Notes under the pieces: model-generated
Told to the model about the DNA's origin: nothing
Database searches by the model: none
What the model saw: the letters and a program-made list of their open reading frames with translations, nothing else
From: Lichenicola sp964247735
Lineage (GTDB): Bacteria; Pseudomonadota; Alphaproteobacteria; Acetobacterales; Acetobacteraceae
Length of the DNA stretch: 64,000 nucleotides
NCBI GenBank assembly: GCA_964247735.1
Contig: CAXTVS010000012.1
Location: 8,146-72,145, forward strand
Direction: 5' to 3'
Part shown: positions 8,545-17,302 of the stretch, piece after piece
How positions within the stretch are numbered: position 1 is the first letter of the stretch
Layout of the letters: each line of letters begins with the position of its first letter
Position numbers and translations under genes: made by a program

Positions 8545-9665
8545 GCGCCGTCCACCGGCAGGAACGGGGTGCGCCCCTGCAGCGCGCCGTCGCGGTCGAA
8601 CAGCAGGAGCTCCAGCTCGATGCCGCTGCCGGCCAGGACGGAGGCGGAGACGTGCCAGGCCCGGGCCGCGACCGCGTTGCCGAGCGCCACGCCCGCCGCG
8701 GCGGCGGCGGCGAAGGCTTCCGCCGCGGTGTTGGCGTCGGCGATGCGCGCCGCCAGCCCGGCGTCGGCGCCGGCCGCGGCCGCGACCTCGGCCAAGGCGT
8801 GCAGGTCGATGCGGCTGCGGCTGGAATGAAGGTCCAGCCTGCCCTGCCCCAGCTTGGCCAGCTTGGCCACGCCGCCGGCCACCGTCACCCGGGGCACCGG
8901 GTGGTCGCGCAGGTACTTCAGCATGCCGCCGGCGAAGTCGCCCATCTCGATCAGCGCCACCTCCGGCAGGCCGTGCAGCGCGCGCACCGCGCGCTCGGTG
9001 GTGCTGCCGGTGCTGCCGGCGACGTGGGGGATCCCCATCGCCCGGGCAACGTCGATGCCGCGGCGGATGGTGTCGATCCAGGCGGCGCAGGAGAACGGCA
9101 CCACGATCCCGGTGGTGCCCAGGATCGACAGGCCGCCGACGATGCCGAGCCGGCCGTTCAGGGTGCGCCCGGCCAGGCGCTCGCCGCCGGGGATCGACAG
9201 CGTCACCTCGGCGTCCGGCGGGGTGCCGCCGGCGGCTTCGGTGAGCGCGTCGGCGATCATGCGGCGCGGCACCGGGTTGATCGCGGGCTCGCCGGGCGGC
9301 AGCGGCAGGCCGGGGCGGGTGATGGTGCCGACCCCTTCGCCGGCGCGGTAGCGGATGCCGCTGCCCGGGGGCAGCAGGCGCACGGCCGCCCGGACCAGGG
9401 CGCCGTGGGTGACGTCGGGATCGTCGCCCGCGTCTTTGACGATGCCGGCGCGGGCGGCGTCGCCGTCGTGCGCGGCTTCGGCCAGGGCGAAGGCGGCGGT
9501 GGCGCCGCCGGGCAGGACGATGTCGACCGGGTCGGGGAACCGTCCGGTCAGCAGCGCGGTGAAGGCGGCCTTGGCGGCGGCGGCGGCGCAGGAGCCGGTG
9601 GTCCAGCCGCGGCGCAGCGGACCGGATCGGCGCGTGTGAGGATCGGCATGCGACTCCTGCTCCAT
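8520..9665 (-). CDS. cbiD: Cobalt-precorrin-5B C1-methyltransferase family protein CbiD
   Basis: CbiD methylates C1 in the anaerobic corrin pathway; in aerobic pathways the equivalent job (with deacylation) is done by the unrelated CobF. The protein carries RRGWTTGSCAAAAAKAA near its N-terminus, then LPPGEPAINPVPRRMI, GLSILGTTGIVVPFS and STGSTTERAVR, all typical of CbiD. ATG at 9665 is preferred over one at 9701, which would leave only 11 bases before the divergent cobB. It lies alone on the minus strand between cobM and cobB. No cobF is seen here, so CbiD may fill that step. Confidence 0.93.
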   Translation of the reverse strand: MEQESHADPHTRRSGPLRRGWTTGSCAAAAAKAAFTALLTGRFPDPVDIVLPGGATAAFALAEAAHDGDAARAGIVKDAGDDPDVTHGALVRAAVRLLPPGSGIRYRAGEGVGTITRPGLPLPPGEPAINPVPRRMIADALTEAAGGTPPDAEVTLSIPGGERLAGRTLNGRLGIVGGLSILGTTGIVVPFSCAAWIDTIRRGIDVARAMGIPHVAGSTGSTTERAVRALHGLPEVALIEMGDFAGGMLKYLRDHPVPRVTVAGGVAKLAKLGQGRLDLHSSRSRIDLHALAEVAAAAGADAGLAARIADANTAAEAFAAAAAAGVALGNAVAARAWHVSASVLAGSGIELELLLFDRDGALQGRTPFLPVDGAHSRNRLR

Positions 9666-9712
9666 GCGGGTCCTATAGGACCGGCCGCACCCCCCTGTCA
9701 TGGAACCCGTCG

Positions 9713-11044
9713 ATGACCCCGCGCGGCCTGCTGATCGCCGCTCCCCGCTCCGGCGGCGGCAAGACCACGGTGATGCTGGCGCTGCTGGCCGGGCTGCGCC
9801 GGCGCGGCCTGGCGGTGCGGGCGGCCAAGTCGGGGCCGGACTACATCGATCCGGCGTTCCACCAGGCGGCGTGCGGGCAGCCGAGCCTGTGCCTGGACAG
9901 CTGGGCGATGCCGGCCGCGCTGCTGGACGCGACCATGGCCGAGGCGGCGGACGGGGCGGAGCTGCTGCTGGTCGAGTCGGCGATGGGGCTGTTCGACGGC
10001 ATCGACGGGCCGCCCGGCCGCCGCGGCAGCGCCGCCGACCTGGCGGCGCGATTCGGGCTGCCGGTGCTGCTGGTGCTCGACGTGTCGGGGCAGTCGCAGA
10101 CGGTGGCCGCGGTGGCGCGCGGCTTCGCGGTGCACGATCCGGCGGTGCGGCTGGCAGGCGTGGTGCTGAACCGGGTGGCGTCGCTGCGGCACCACGCCGG
10201 GGCGGCGTCGGCGCTGCGCGAGGCCGGCATCCCGCTGCTCGGCAGCGTTCCCCGAGACCCGGCGCTGATCCTGCCGGAACGGCATCTGGGACTGGTGCAG
10301 GCGCGCGAGCACGACGGCCTGGCGGACTTCCTCGGCCGGCTCGCCGCCACCGCCGAGCAGGCGCTCGACCTCGGCGGCATCATCGCCGCCGCCGCTCCGC
10401 TGCCGCCGCCCGGCGCGGCTTCCGGGCCGGCGCTGCCGCCGCCGGGACAGCGGATCGCGGTCGCCGACGACGCGGCGTTCTCGTTCCTGTATGGCCACCT
10501 GGCGACGGGGTGGCGACGGGCCGGGGCCGAGCTGCTGCCGTTCTCGCCGCTGGCGGACCAGGCGCCCCCGGACGGGGCCGACTGCTGCTGGCTGCCCGGC
10601 GGCTATCCGGAGCTGCATGCCGGGCCGTTGTCCGCGGCGTCGCGCTTCCGCGACGGGCTCGGGCGCTTCGCCGACACACGGCCGGTGCACGGCGAATGCG
10701 GCGGCTACATGGTGCTCGGCGCGGCGCTGACCGATGCGGAGGGGGTGTCGCACCCGATGACCGGGCTGCTCGGCCACGTCACCAGCTTTGCCACCCGGCG
10801 CCTGCATCTGGGGTATCGCGCCGCCCGGCTGCTGGCGGATTCTCCCGTCGGGCCGGCCGGGGCGGAGCTGCGCGGGCACGAGTTCCACTACGCGGCGGTG
10901 CAGGATCCGGGCGACGATCCAGCCCTGGCCGTGCTGGCCGACGCGCTCGGCAACGACCTGGGTCCTGCCGGCGGCCGCCGCGGCCGGGTGTCGGGCTCGT
11001 TCTTGCACGCGATCGCGCTGCAGCCGGGCGGAGCCGCGTCGTGA
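9713..11044 (+). CDS. cobB: Cobyrinate/hydrogenobyrinate a,c-diamide synthase CobB/CbiA
   Basis: Glutamine- and ATP-dependent amidation of the a and c carboxylates of the corrin ring. The 443 residues show an N-terminal ATP-binding domain with the P-loop APRSGGGKTT at residues 9-18, followed by KSGPDYIDPAFH and ESAMGLFDG. The C-terminal class I glutamine amidotransferase-like domain has the nucleophile cysteine in HGECGGYMVLG and a late histidine in GHEFHYAAV. With cobN in the same block the substrate is most likely hydrogenobyrinate. The stop overlaps the cobT GTG. Confidence 0.96.
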   Translation: MTPRGLLIAAPRSGGGKTTVMLALLAGLRRRGLAVRAAKSGPDYIDPAFHQAACGQPSLCLDSWAMPAALLDATMAEAADGAELLLVESAMGLFDGIDGPPGRRGSAADLAARFGLPVLLVLDVSGQSQTVAAVARGFAVHDPAVRLAGVVLNRVASLRHHAGAASALREAGIPLLGSVPRDPALILPERHLGLVQAREHDGLADFLGRLAATAEQALDLGGIIAAAAPLPPPGAASGPALPPPGQRIAVADDAAFSFLYGHLATGWRRAGAELLPFSPLADQAPPDGADCCWLPGGYPELHAGPLSAASRFRDGLGRFADTRPVHGECGGYMVLGAALTDAEGVSHPMTGLLGHVTSFATRRLHLGYRAARLLADSPVGPAGAELRGHEFHYAAVQDPGDDPALAVLADALGNDLGPAGGRRGRVSGSFLHAIALQPGGAAS

Positions 11045-12060
11045 GTTCGTCCTGTGCCAGCCTCGACCCGCTGCGCGGCGCCTGCCTCGACCTGCCGGAC
11101 GGCGACGCGGCGGCCGAGGCGGCGGCGCTCCGGCGGCAGGCGGGGCTCACCAAGCCGCAGGGCAGCCTCGGGCGGCTGGAACGGCTGGCGGCCTGGCTCG
11201 CGCGCTGGCAGCGGCGGGAGGTTCCGCGGCTCGACCGGGTGGAGATCCTGGTGTTCGCCGGCAACCACGGGGTCACCGCGCAGGGCGTGTCGCCGTTCCC
11301 GCCGGAGGTGACGGCGCAGATGGTGGCGAACTTCGCCGCCGGCGGCGCGGCGATCAACCAGCTGGCGCGGGTGGCGGGCGCCGCGCTGCGGGTGGTCGAG
11401 CTGGCGGGACTGGCGCCGTGCGGCGACATCAGCCGCGGGGCGGCGATGACCGGGGCGGAGTTCCTCCAGGCGGTGGCGGTCGGCCAGGCGGCGGTCGAGC
11501 CGGGGATCGACCTGCTGTGCCTCGGGGAGATGGGGATCGGCAACACCACGGCGGCGGCCGCGCTGTGCGCCGCGCTGTTCGGCGGCGGCGGAGCCGGCTG
11601 GGCCGGACGCGGCACGGGACTGGACGATGCGGGGCTGGCGCGCAAGGTCGCGGTGATCGACCGGGCCCTGGCGCTGCATGGCGGCACCCTCGCCGACCCG
11701 CTGCAGGCGGCGCGCCGGGTCGGCGGGTTCGAGCTGGCGGCGCTGCTGGGCGCGGCGCTGGCGGCACGGCACCACCGGATCCCGGTGCTGCTCGACGGCT
11801 TCGTCTGCACCGCCGCGGTGGCACCGCTGGCGCGGCTGAACCCGCGCGGCCTCGACCACGCCCGGGCGTCGCACCGGTCGGCCGAGGCCGGCCACCGTGC
11901 GCTGCTGTCGGCGCTGGGCCAGGACCCCCTGCTGGATCTCGGGATGCGGCTCGGCGAGGGGTCGGGTGCGGCGCTTGCGGTGCCGCTGTGCCGCGCCGCC
12001 TGCGCCTGCCATGCCGGCATGGCGTCGTTCGACGAGGCCGGCGTGTCCGGCCGCAGGTGA
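11041..12060 (+). CDS. cobT: Nicotinate-nucleotide:dimethylbenzimidazole phosphoribosyltransferase CobT
   Basis: Makes alpha-ribazole-5'-phosphate from nicotinate mononucleotide and dimethylbenzimidazole, activating the lower ligand of cobalamin. The 339-residue protein has LTKPQGSLGRLE, FAGNHGVTAQGVSPFPPEVT, LGEMGIGNTTAAAAL and, near the C-terminus, MRLGEGSGAALAVPL, which carries the catalytic glutamate region. The start is GTG at 11041, overlapping the cobB stop, and the stop overlaps the cobS GTG. It should not be confused with the chelatase subunit also called CobT. Confidence 0.97.
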   Translation: MSSSCASLDPLRGACLDLPDGDAAAEAAALRRQAGLTKPQGSLGRLERLAAWLARWQRREVPRLDRVEILVFAGNHGVTAQGVSPFPPEVTAQMVANFAAGGAAINQLARVAGAALRVVELAGLAPCGDISRGAAMTGAEFLQAVAVGQAAVEPGIDLLCLGEMGIGNTTAAAALCAALFGGGGAGWAGRGTGLDDAGLARKVAVIDRALALHGGTLADPLQAARRVGGFELAALLGAALAARHHRIPVLLDGFVCTAAVAPLARLNPRGLDHARASHRSAEAGHRALLSALGQDPLLDLGMRLGEGSGAALAVPLCRAACACHAGMASFDEAGVSGRR

Positions 12061-12815
12061 GGCTGTTGCGCGAGCTGTGCGCGGACCTCGCCTGCGGGTT
12101 CGGGCTGCTCACGCGGTTGCCGGTGGGCTGGCTGGTGCCGGTCGGGTCCCTCTATCGGCCCGGGCGCGCGGTCTGGACCTATCCGCTGGCGGGGCTGGCG
12201 GTCGGCGGCGTGGCCGCGGGGGCGTTCTGGACCGCCGGGCGGATCGGCGTGCCGCCGCTCCCGGCTGCGATCTGGAGCGTCGCCGCCTCCGTGCTGCTCA
12301 CCGGCGGCCTGCACGAGGACGGGCTCGCCGACACCGCGGACGGGTTCGGCGGCGGCGGCACCCGGGAACGCCGGCTGGAGATCATGCGCGACAGCCGGAT
12401 CGGCAGCTACGGAGCGGTGGCGCTGGTGTTGTCGCTGGGCGTGCGGGCGGCTGCGATCGCGGCGCTGCCGCCGGCGCGGGCGTGGATGCCGCTGCTGGTG
12501 GCCGGCGCCTTGTCGCGTGCGGCGATGCTGCCGGTGCTGGGGCTGCTGCCGCCGGCGCGGGCGGACGGGCTCGGCCGGATGGTCGGGCGGGTACCGCCCC
12601 TGGCGTTGGCGGCCGGAGTGGTCATCGCGAGCGGGGTGGCGCTGGCCTGCGTTCCGCCGTCCGCCGCGGCCGTGGCGCTGGCGGCTGCCGCGGCGGTCGG
12701 GTCGGCAGTCGCGGCGCTGGCCTGGCGGCGGATCGGCGGGCAGACCGGGGACGTGCTCGGCGCCTGCTGCGGGCTGGCCGAATGCGTGCTGCTGACCCTC
12801 CTGGCCGCCGGCTGA
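12057..12815 (+). CDS. cobS: Adenosylcobinamide-GDP ribazoletransferase (cobalamin synthase) CobS
   Basis: Integral membrane enzyme joining adenosylcobinamide-GDP with alpha-ribazole (phosphate) to form cobalamin (phosphate). The 252 residues are largely hydrophobic with several predicted membrane helices. They contain the acidic signature GGLHEDGLADTADGFGGG at about residue 82, followed by RRLEIMRDSRIGSYG. The GTG at 12057 overlaps the cobT stop. It ends the plus-strand cobalamin run. Also named cobV in some organisms. Confidence 0.95.
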   Translation: MRLLRELCADLACGFGLLTRLPVGWLVPVGSLYRPGRAVWTYPLAGLAVGGVAAGAFWTAGRIGVPPLPAAIWSVAASVLLTGGLHEDGLADTADGFGGGGTRERRLEIMRDSRIGSYGAVALVLSLGVRAAAIAALPPARAWMPLLVAGALSRAAMLPVLGLLPPARADGLGRMVGRVPPLALAAGVVIASGVALACVPPSAAAVALAAAAAVGSAVAALAWRRIGGQTGDVLGACCGLAECVLLTLLAAG

Positions 12816-12830
12816 CGCCGGGTCGGACGT

Positions 12831-13049
12831 TCAGCGGGCGAAGCGGTGACGGACCACGTCCTCGATGTCGCTGCGGCTCAGGCCCATGTCGGCGAGGTGG
12901 CGGTCCGAGTAGCTGTTCAGCTCGGTGCGCATCCGGACGCGGTCCTTGTGCTCGGCGATGCGCTGGCGGAACAGGTTCATCGTCTGCCGGAACAGGGCCG
13001 GGGCGGCGGCGGTTGGGGATGGACTGGTGAACGAGGTGGTGTAGGACAT
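12831..13049 (-). CDS. DUF1127 family small protein
   Basis: A 72-residue protein ending in the basic DUF1127 (YjiS-like) segment: YSDRHLADMGLSRSDIEDVV at residues 46-65. Proteins of this type are common in alphaproteobacteria and some bind RNA or influence phosphate and stress responses, but no role can be assigned here. I chose the ATG at 13049 because GGAG lies about 8-11 bases upstream; an upstream ATG at 13121 would put the promoter-like elements inside the gene. It is convergent with cobS, 15 bases apart. Confidence 0.85.
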   Translation of the reverse strand: MSYTTSFTSPSPTAAAPALFRQTMNLFRQRIAEHKDRVRMRTELNSYSDRHLADMGLSRSDIEDVVRHRFAR

Positions 13050-13078
13050 TGGAGTTGCTCCGTGCTCTTGTGCGGTGC

Positions 13079-13107
13079 AACATATTGCCTCCCCAGACGA
13101 CGCGCAA
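13079..13107 (-). promoter_or_regulatory. Candidate sigma-70 promoter of the DUF1127 gene
   Basis: On the minus strand, TTGCGC (13107-13102) and TATGTT (13084-13079) are separated by exactly 17 bases, and the DUF1127 start codon follows about 30 bases downstream. The -10 element lies within GCAA-N4-TTGC (13077-13088), an imperfect dyad that may be an operator. Confidence 0.5.
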
Positions 13108-13174
13108 GCGTTTTTGTGCAATGCAGCATGTGCGGCCGCTCAAGGGCAGCCATGCGGCCGACGCAGCGATCCGC

Positions 13175-13702
13175 CTATCGGACCTGCACCAGTTCGAGCC
13201 CGCCAATCGGCGGCGGCGGCCGCAGCAGGTCCGGATCCTGGCCGCGCAGCATCGGCCCGAGCAGGCGCAGCGGCCCGCCGTGCGACACCACGATTGCGGC
13301 GGCGCCGGTGCCGGCCAGCTCCTCACGTACCCGCGTCACCCGCTCGACCAGGGCCCGTCCGGATTCGCCTCCGGGCGGCGCGAAGCCGAGCGGATCGGCA
13401 GCCCAGCGGTCCAGCGCCTCGCGCGGCAGCGCGTCCCAGCGGCGCCCGTCCCAGTCGCCGAAGTCGAGCTCGACCAGGCGCGGGTCGATCCGCACCGGGA
13501 TGTCGAGCAGCGTGCCCAGTGCGTCCGCCGGCTCCCGGCAGCGTTGCAGCGGGCTGGTGTGGACCAGGCGCGGGGCGATGCCGCGCAGCGTCGCTGCCAG
13601 CGCCGGTACGGTGGCCTGCCAGCCCGGCAGGAGTGGCAGGTCGGCGCGGCCGTAGCAGCGTCCCGGCGGCACCCGGACCGGGGGGTGGCGCAGCAGGCCG
13701 AT
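13175..13702 (-). CDS. cobC: Histidine phosphatase, probable alpha-ribazole phosphatase CobC
   Basis: Phosphoglycerate-mutase-like phosphatase expected to remove the phosphate from alpha-ribazole-5'-phosphate or cobalamin-5'-phosphate at the end of B12 synthesis. The catalytic LLRH motif is encoded at 13696-13685, followed by PPGRCYGRADLPLL, SPLQRC, LVELDFGDWDG and VVSHGGPLRLL. No ATG, GTG or TTG lies in frame just upstream of LLRH. The first standard start (GTG at 13672) would remove the catalytic histidine. An ATC at 13702, preceded at five bases by GAGGA (13712-13708), is the best start. It follows the pepA stop by one base. Confidence 0.82.
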   Translation of the reverse strand: MGLLRHPPVRVPPGRCYGRADLPLLPGWQATVPALAATLRGIAPRLVHTSPLQRCREPADALGTLLDIPVRIDPRLVELDFGDWDGRRWDALPREALDRWAADPLGFAPPGGESGRALVERVTRVREELAGTGAAAIVVSHGGPLRLLGPMLRGQDPDLLRPPPPIGGLELVQVR

Positions 13703-13703
13703 G

Positions 13704-15173
13704 CTAGTCCTCGTAATGCGCCGCCACCAGGCGGTCGAGCAGGCGAACGCCGAACGCTGTGGCGCCCTTGGGCACGCCTGGCGCGTCCTTGGAGGCCCAG
13801 GCGGTGCCGGCGATGTCGAGGTGCGCCCAGGGCACGTCGTTGACGAAGCGCTTGAGGAACTGTGCCGCGGTGATCGAGCCGCCGGGGCGGCCGCCGATGT
13901 TCTTCATGTCGGCGATGTCGGAGCGCAGCGCCTTGTCGTAGGCGTCGGCCAGCGGCATCCGCCACAGCTTCTCGCCGACCGCCTGGCCTGCTTCCAGGAG
14001 GCGCTGCGCGAGGGGGTCGTCGTTGCTGTAGAGGCCGGCGTGCTCGTGCCCGAGGGCGACGATGATGGCGCCGGTCAGGGTGGCGAGGTCGACGATCGCG
14101 CGGGGCTTGAAGCGGTCCTGGGCGTACCAGAGCACGTCGGCCAGCACGAGCCGGCCTTCGGCGTCGGTGTTCAGCACCTCCACGGTCTGGCCCGACGCGG
14201 TCTTCACCACGTCGCCCGGGCGCTGCGCGCGGCCCGAGAGCATGTTCTCCACCAGGCCGACCAGGCCGACCGCGTTGACCTTCGCCTTGCGCCCGGCCAG
14301 GGCCGCCATCAGGCCGACCACGGTGCCGGCGCCGGCCATGTCCCACTTCATGTCCTCCATGCCGCCGGCCGGCTTGATCGAGATGCCGCCGGAGTCGAAC
14401 GTCACCCCCTTGCCGACGAAGGCGACGGGGGCGGCCCCGGGATCCGCGGCGCCCCGCCACTGCATCACCGCCATGCGCGCCGGCGCCTCGCTGCCCATCG
14501 CCACCGCGAGCAGCGCGCCGAAGCCCAGCTCCTGCATCTGCTCGGGCGTGAAGACCTCGACCGACAGCCCGAGCGCGGACAGGGCGGCGATGCGGTCGGC
14601 GAAGGCCGGCGGGGTCAGCACGTTGGGCGGCTCGCTGACCAGGTCGCGGGTGAGGAAGGCGCCGGCTGCCACCGCCTTCAGCGACGGCCACGCCAAGGCG
14701 GCCGCCTCGGCCGACGCCGACAGCACGGCGAGCCGCTCCAGCTTCGGCCGCTCGTCCGGCTTCTGGGTGGTGCGGTAGCGGTCGAACCGGTAGCTCGACA
14801 GCACCGCGCCCAGCGCCAGGTGGGCGCCCAGCGCCGCCGGCAGCGCGTCGGCCGCGATCGCGGCGGCGGGGCTTCCCTTCAGGGCGCCGTAGGCGGCGCT
14901 GCCGGCGGCCTCGGCGGCGGCGGCGTCGATCTCCGCGGCCTTGCCCAGCCCGATCAGCACGATCCGCGACAGGCCGCCGCCGGGCCCTGGCAGCACGAGG
15001 CTCTTGTTCCTGCCGAACGAGAACTCGCTCGCCTCGACCGCGCGCGACACCGCGCCGCCGGTCGCCTCGTCGGCGGCGCTGTAGAGCGCCGGCCGCTCGC
15101 CGTCCTCGGACACCGGCAGCGCCAGCGCACCACGGGACGGCAGGACGGCGCGGGAATAGTCGATCTCCAGCAT
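13704..15173 (-). CDS. pepA: Leucyl aminopeptidase PepA (M17 family)
   Basis: Cytosolic two-metal aminopeptidase that removes N-terminal residues from peptides. The 489 residues end in the M17 catalytic domain. Metal and active-site motifs are visible: GKGVTFDSGGISIKP, GGMEDMKWDMAGA, NTDAEGRLVLAD (the family signature) and MKNIGGRPGGSITAAQFL. I chose the ATG at 15173 (MLEIDYSRAV) over an ATG at 15206. The stop codon TAG lies one base before the presumed ATC start of the downstream cobC-like gene, and the GAGGA within its last codons probably serves that gene. Confidence 0.95.
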   Translation of the reverse strand: MLEIDYSRAVLPSRGALALPVSEDGERPALYSAADEATGGAVSRAVEASEFSFGRNKSLVLPGPGGGLSRIVLIGLGKAAEIDAAAAEAAGSAAYGALKGSPAAAIAADALPAALGAHLALGAVLSSYRFDRYRTTQKPDERPKLERLAVLSASAEAAALAWPSLKAVAAGAFLTRDLVSEPPNVLTPPAFADRIAALSALGLSVEVFTPEQMQELGFGALLAVAMGSEAPARMAVMQWRGAADPGAAPVAFVGKGVTFDSGGISIKPAGGMEDMKWDMAGAGTVVGLMAALAGRKAKVNAVGLVGLVENMLSGRAQRPGDVVKTASGQTVEVLNTDAEGRLVLADVLWYAQDRFKPRAIVDLATLTGAIIVALGHEHAGLYSNDDPLAQRLLEAGQAVGEKLWRMPLADAYDKALRSDIADMKNIGGRPGGSITAAQFLKRFVNDVPWAHLDIAGTAWASKDAPGVPKGATAFGVRLLDRLVAAHYED

Positions 15174-15307
15174 GGGCGGGCGCTCCGGCGTTGCGGTCCC
15201 GATCATGCGGGGCTCGGGAATGGTCCGGAAGTTATCCGCTCGGGGCAGGACCGCCGCAAGGCCGGACGGCTTTGCAAGCCGCAGCCCCTTCGCCTATCCC
15301 CGGTCAC

Positions 15308-16156
15308 ATGATCGCAGGTCGTGCCCCTCCCCCGGATGCCGTTCCCGACGAGCGCCCCGATGACGGCCGCGACGACTGCCACGACGACGCGTTGCTGGCG
15401 CTGGCCGGCAGGCTCGCGGCCGACGCGGCCGCGCTGATCCTGCAGATCCGCGCCGGCGGGTACCGGACGACGTTCAAGGAGGACCGGTCGCCGGTCACCG
15501 AGGCCGACCGGCAGGCCGAGGCGCTGATCCTGGCCGGGCTGCGCGCCGGCTCGGCGATCCCGGTGATCGCCGAGGAGGAGGTGGCGGCCGGCATCGCGGT
15601 GGCGGCGGGCGACGCGTTCTGGCTGGTGGATCCGCTGGACGGCACGCGCGAGTTCGCCGCCGGCTCGGACAACTTCACCGTCAACATCGGCCTGGTGCGG
15701 CACGGGCGCGCGGTGCTGGGCGCGGTGGCGCTGCCGGCGTACGGCACGCTGTATCTCGGGCGCGTCGGCGCGGATGGCAGCCGGCTGGCGCGCCGGCGCG
15801 ACCGGGACGGCGAGGTGGCGATCGCGGTGCGGCGGCCGCCCGCGGACGGGCTGTCGGTGCTGGCGTCGCGGCACTACGCGCGCGATCCGGCGCTGCTGGC
15901 CTATCTCGGACGGCAGCGCGTGGCGGAGCTCGGCAACATCGGGTCGGCGGCCAAGTTCGTGCGCGTGGCGGAAGGGGTGGCCGACCTCTACCCTCGGCTC
16001 GGGCCGACCATGGAATGGGACACCGCGGCACCGCAGGCGGTGGTCGAGGCGGCCGGCGGCAGCGTCACGCTGTTCGACGGCAGCCCGCTGCGCTATGGCA
16101 AGCCCGGCTGGACCAACCCGCACTTCGTCTGCCGCGGCGGGCCGGCGGAAACGTAA
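15308..16156 (+). CDS. cysQ: Inositol-monophosphatase-family phosphatase, CysQ-like
   Basis: Probable 3'(2'),5'-bisphosphate nucleotidase, which hydrolyses PAP formed during sulfate assimilation. The 282 residues contain the lithium-sensitive phosphatase metal motifs: EEE after PVIA, DPLDGTREF at about residue 107, and WDTAAPQAVVEAAGG near the C-terminus. I took the ATG at 15308; an upstream GTG would add a 39-residue tail unlike the family. It is divergent from pepA with about 130 bases between them. A role on other inositol or sugar phosphates cannot be excluded. Confidence 0.88.
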   Translation: MIAGRAPPPDAVPDERPDDGRDDCHDDALLALAGRLAADAAALILQIRAGGYRTTFKEDRSPVTEADRQAEALILAGLRAGSAIPVIAEEEVAAGIAVAAGDAFWLVDPLDGTREFAAGSDNFTVNIGLVRHGRAVLGAVALPAYGTLYLGRVGADGSRLARRRDRDGEVAIAVRRPPADGLSVLASRHYARDPALLAYLGRQRVAELGNIGSAAKFVRVAEGVADLYPRLGPTMEWDTAAPQAVVEAAGGSVTLFDGSPLRYGKPGWTNPHFVCRGGPAET

Positions 16157-16306
16157 CGAGCCTCGGCTTCAGCATGCCTCGACTCCATCGCCAGGATGCT
16201 ACAAGGCAGGCCATGCGCCACACCACCGAGCGGGCCGCGACGGAGCCCGTGCCCCCACCATGATCGAGCGCCCACGGATCAGGTGCCGGGGGACCCGGTG
16301 CCGCGG

Positions 16307-17302
16307 ATGACCGAGCGCCTGGATCCGGATCGCGACGGGATCGCCCGCGCCGCCGCCCTGCTGTCCGGCGGCCGCCTGGTCGCGTTCGGCACCGAGACCG
16401 TGTACGGCCTGGGCGCGGACGCGACCGACCCGCGCGCGGTGGCGGCGATCTTCGCGGCCAAGAACCGGCCCCGCTTCAACCCGCTGATCGCCCACCTGGC
16501 CGACGCGGACGCGGCGTTCCGGCAGGTGGCGGCGACGCCGCTGGCGCACCGGCTCGCCGGGTTCTGGCCGGGGCCCCTCACCCTGGTGCTGCCGCGCCGT
16601 GCCGACTCCACCGTCTGCGCGCTCGCCGCCGCCGGCCTGCCGACCCTGGCCGTGCGCGTGCCGGCGGGCCCGGTGGCGGGACGGCTGCTTCGTGCGGTCG
16701 GCCGTCCGGTCGCAGCGCCGTCCGCCAACCCGTCCGGCCGGGTCAGCCCGAGCACCGCCGCGCACGTGCTGGCCGGGCTCGACGGGCGGATCGACGCGGT
16801 GCTGGATTCCGGGCCGTGCCGCGTCGGGCTGGAGTCGACCGTGCTCGACCTGTCCGGGCCGCAGCCGCGCCTGCTGCGGCCGGGCGGGGTGACGCTGGAA
16901 GCGCTGGAGGCGGCGATCGGGCCGGTGCTGCGGGAGGCTGGCGCGGGAGCGGCGCCGTCCGCGCCCGGGCAGCTCGCCTCGCACTACGCGCCGGTCCTGC
17001 CGCTGCGCCTCGACGCCGCCGAGGTCGGGCGCGACGAGGCGCTGCTGGCGTTCGGGCCGCCGCCCTCCGGCGCCGGCATGGTGTGGAACCTGAGCGAGGA
17101 CGCCAACCTGGACGAGGCGGCGGCTCGGCTGTTCGCGGGCCTGCGCGACCTCGACGCGGCGGCGAGCCGGGAGGGGCTGTCCGGGATCGCGGCCATGAGC
17201 ATCCCGCATCACGGCCTGGGCCTGGCGATCCGCGACCGGCTCCGGCGCGCTGCGGCACCCCGTCCCGGCGCGGCGCGGCACCCTGGCCGAGGCGCGTCAT
17301 GA
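16307..17302 (+). CDS. Threonylcarbamoyl-AMP synthase, Sua5 type
   Basis: First step of the universal tRNA modification t6A37: forms threonylcarbamoyl-AMP from threonine, bicarbonate and ATP. The 331-residue length indicates the two-domain Sua5 form rather than short TsaC. The YrdC domain includes FGTETVYGLGADAT, AAKNRPRFNPLI and APSANPSGRVSPSTAAHV. The SQHYAP-like linker is GQLASHYAP, and a C-terminal Sua5 domain follows. ATG at 16307 is used. The stop overlaps the start of the next gene (ATGA). Confidence 0.94.
   Translation: MTERLDPDRDGIARAAALLSGGRLVAFGTETVYGLGADATDPRAVAAIFAAKNRPRFNPLIAHLADADAAFRQVAATPLAHRLAGFWPGPLTLVLPRRADSTVCALAAAGLPTLAVRVPAGPVAGRLLRAVGRPVAAPSANPSGRVSPSTAAHVLAGLDGRIDAVLDSGPCRVGLESTVLDLSGPQPRLLRPGGVTLEALEAAIGPVLREAGAGAAPSAPGQLASHYAPVLPLRLDAAEVGRDEALLAFGPPPSGAGMVWNLSEDANLDEAAARLFAGLRDLDAAASREGLSGIAAMSIPHHGLGLAIRDRLRRAAAPRPGAARHPGRGAS

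Noticed and set aside
9666..9712. B12 riboswitch in front of cobB
   Set aside because: The gap is only 47 bases, too short for the element, and no B12-box-like sequence is seen. The leader of the main operon lies outside the window.
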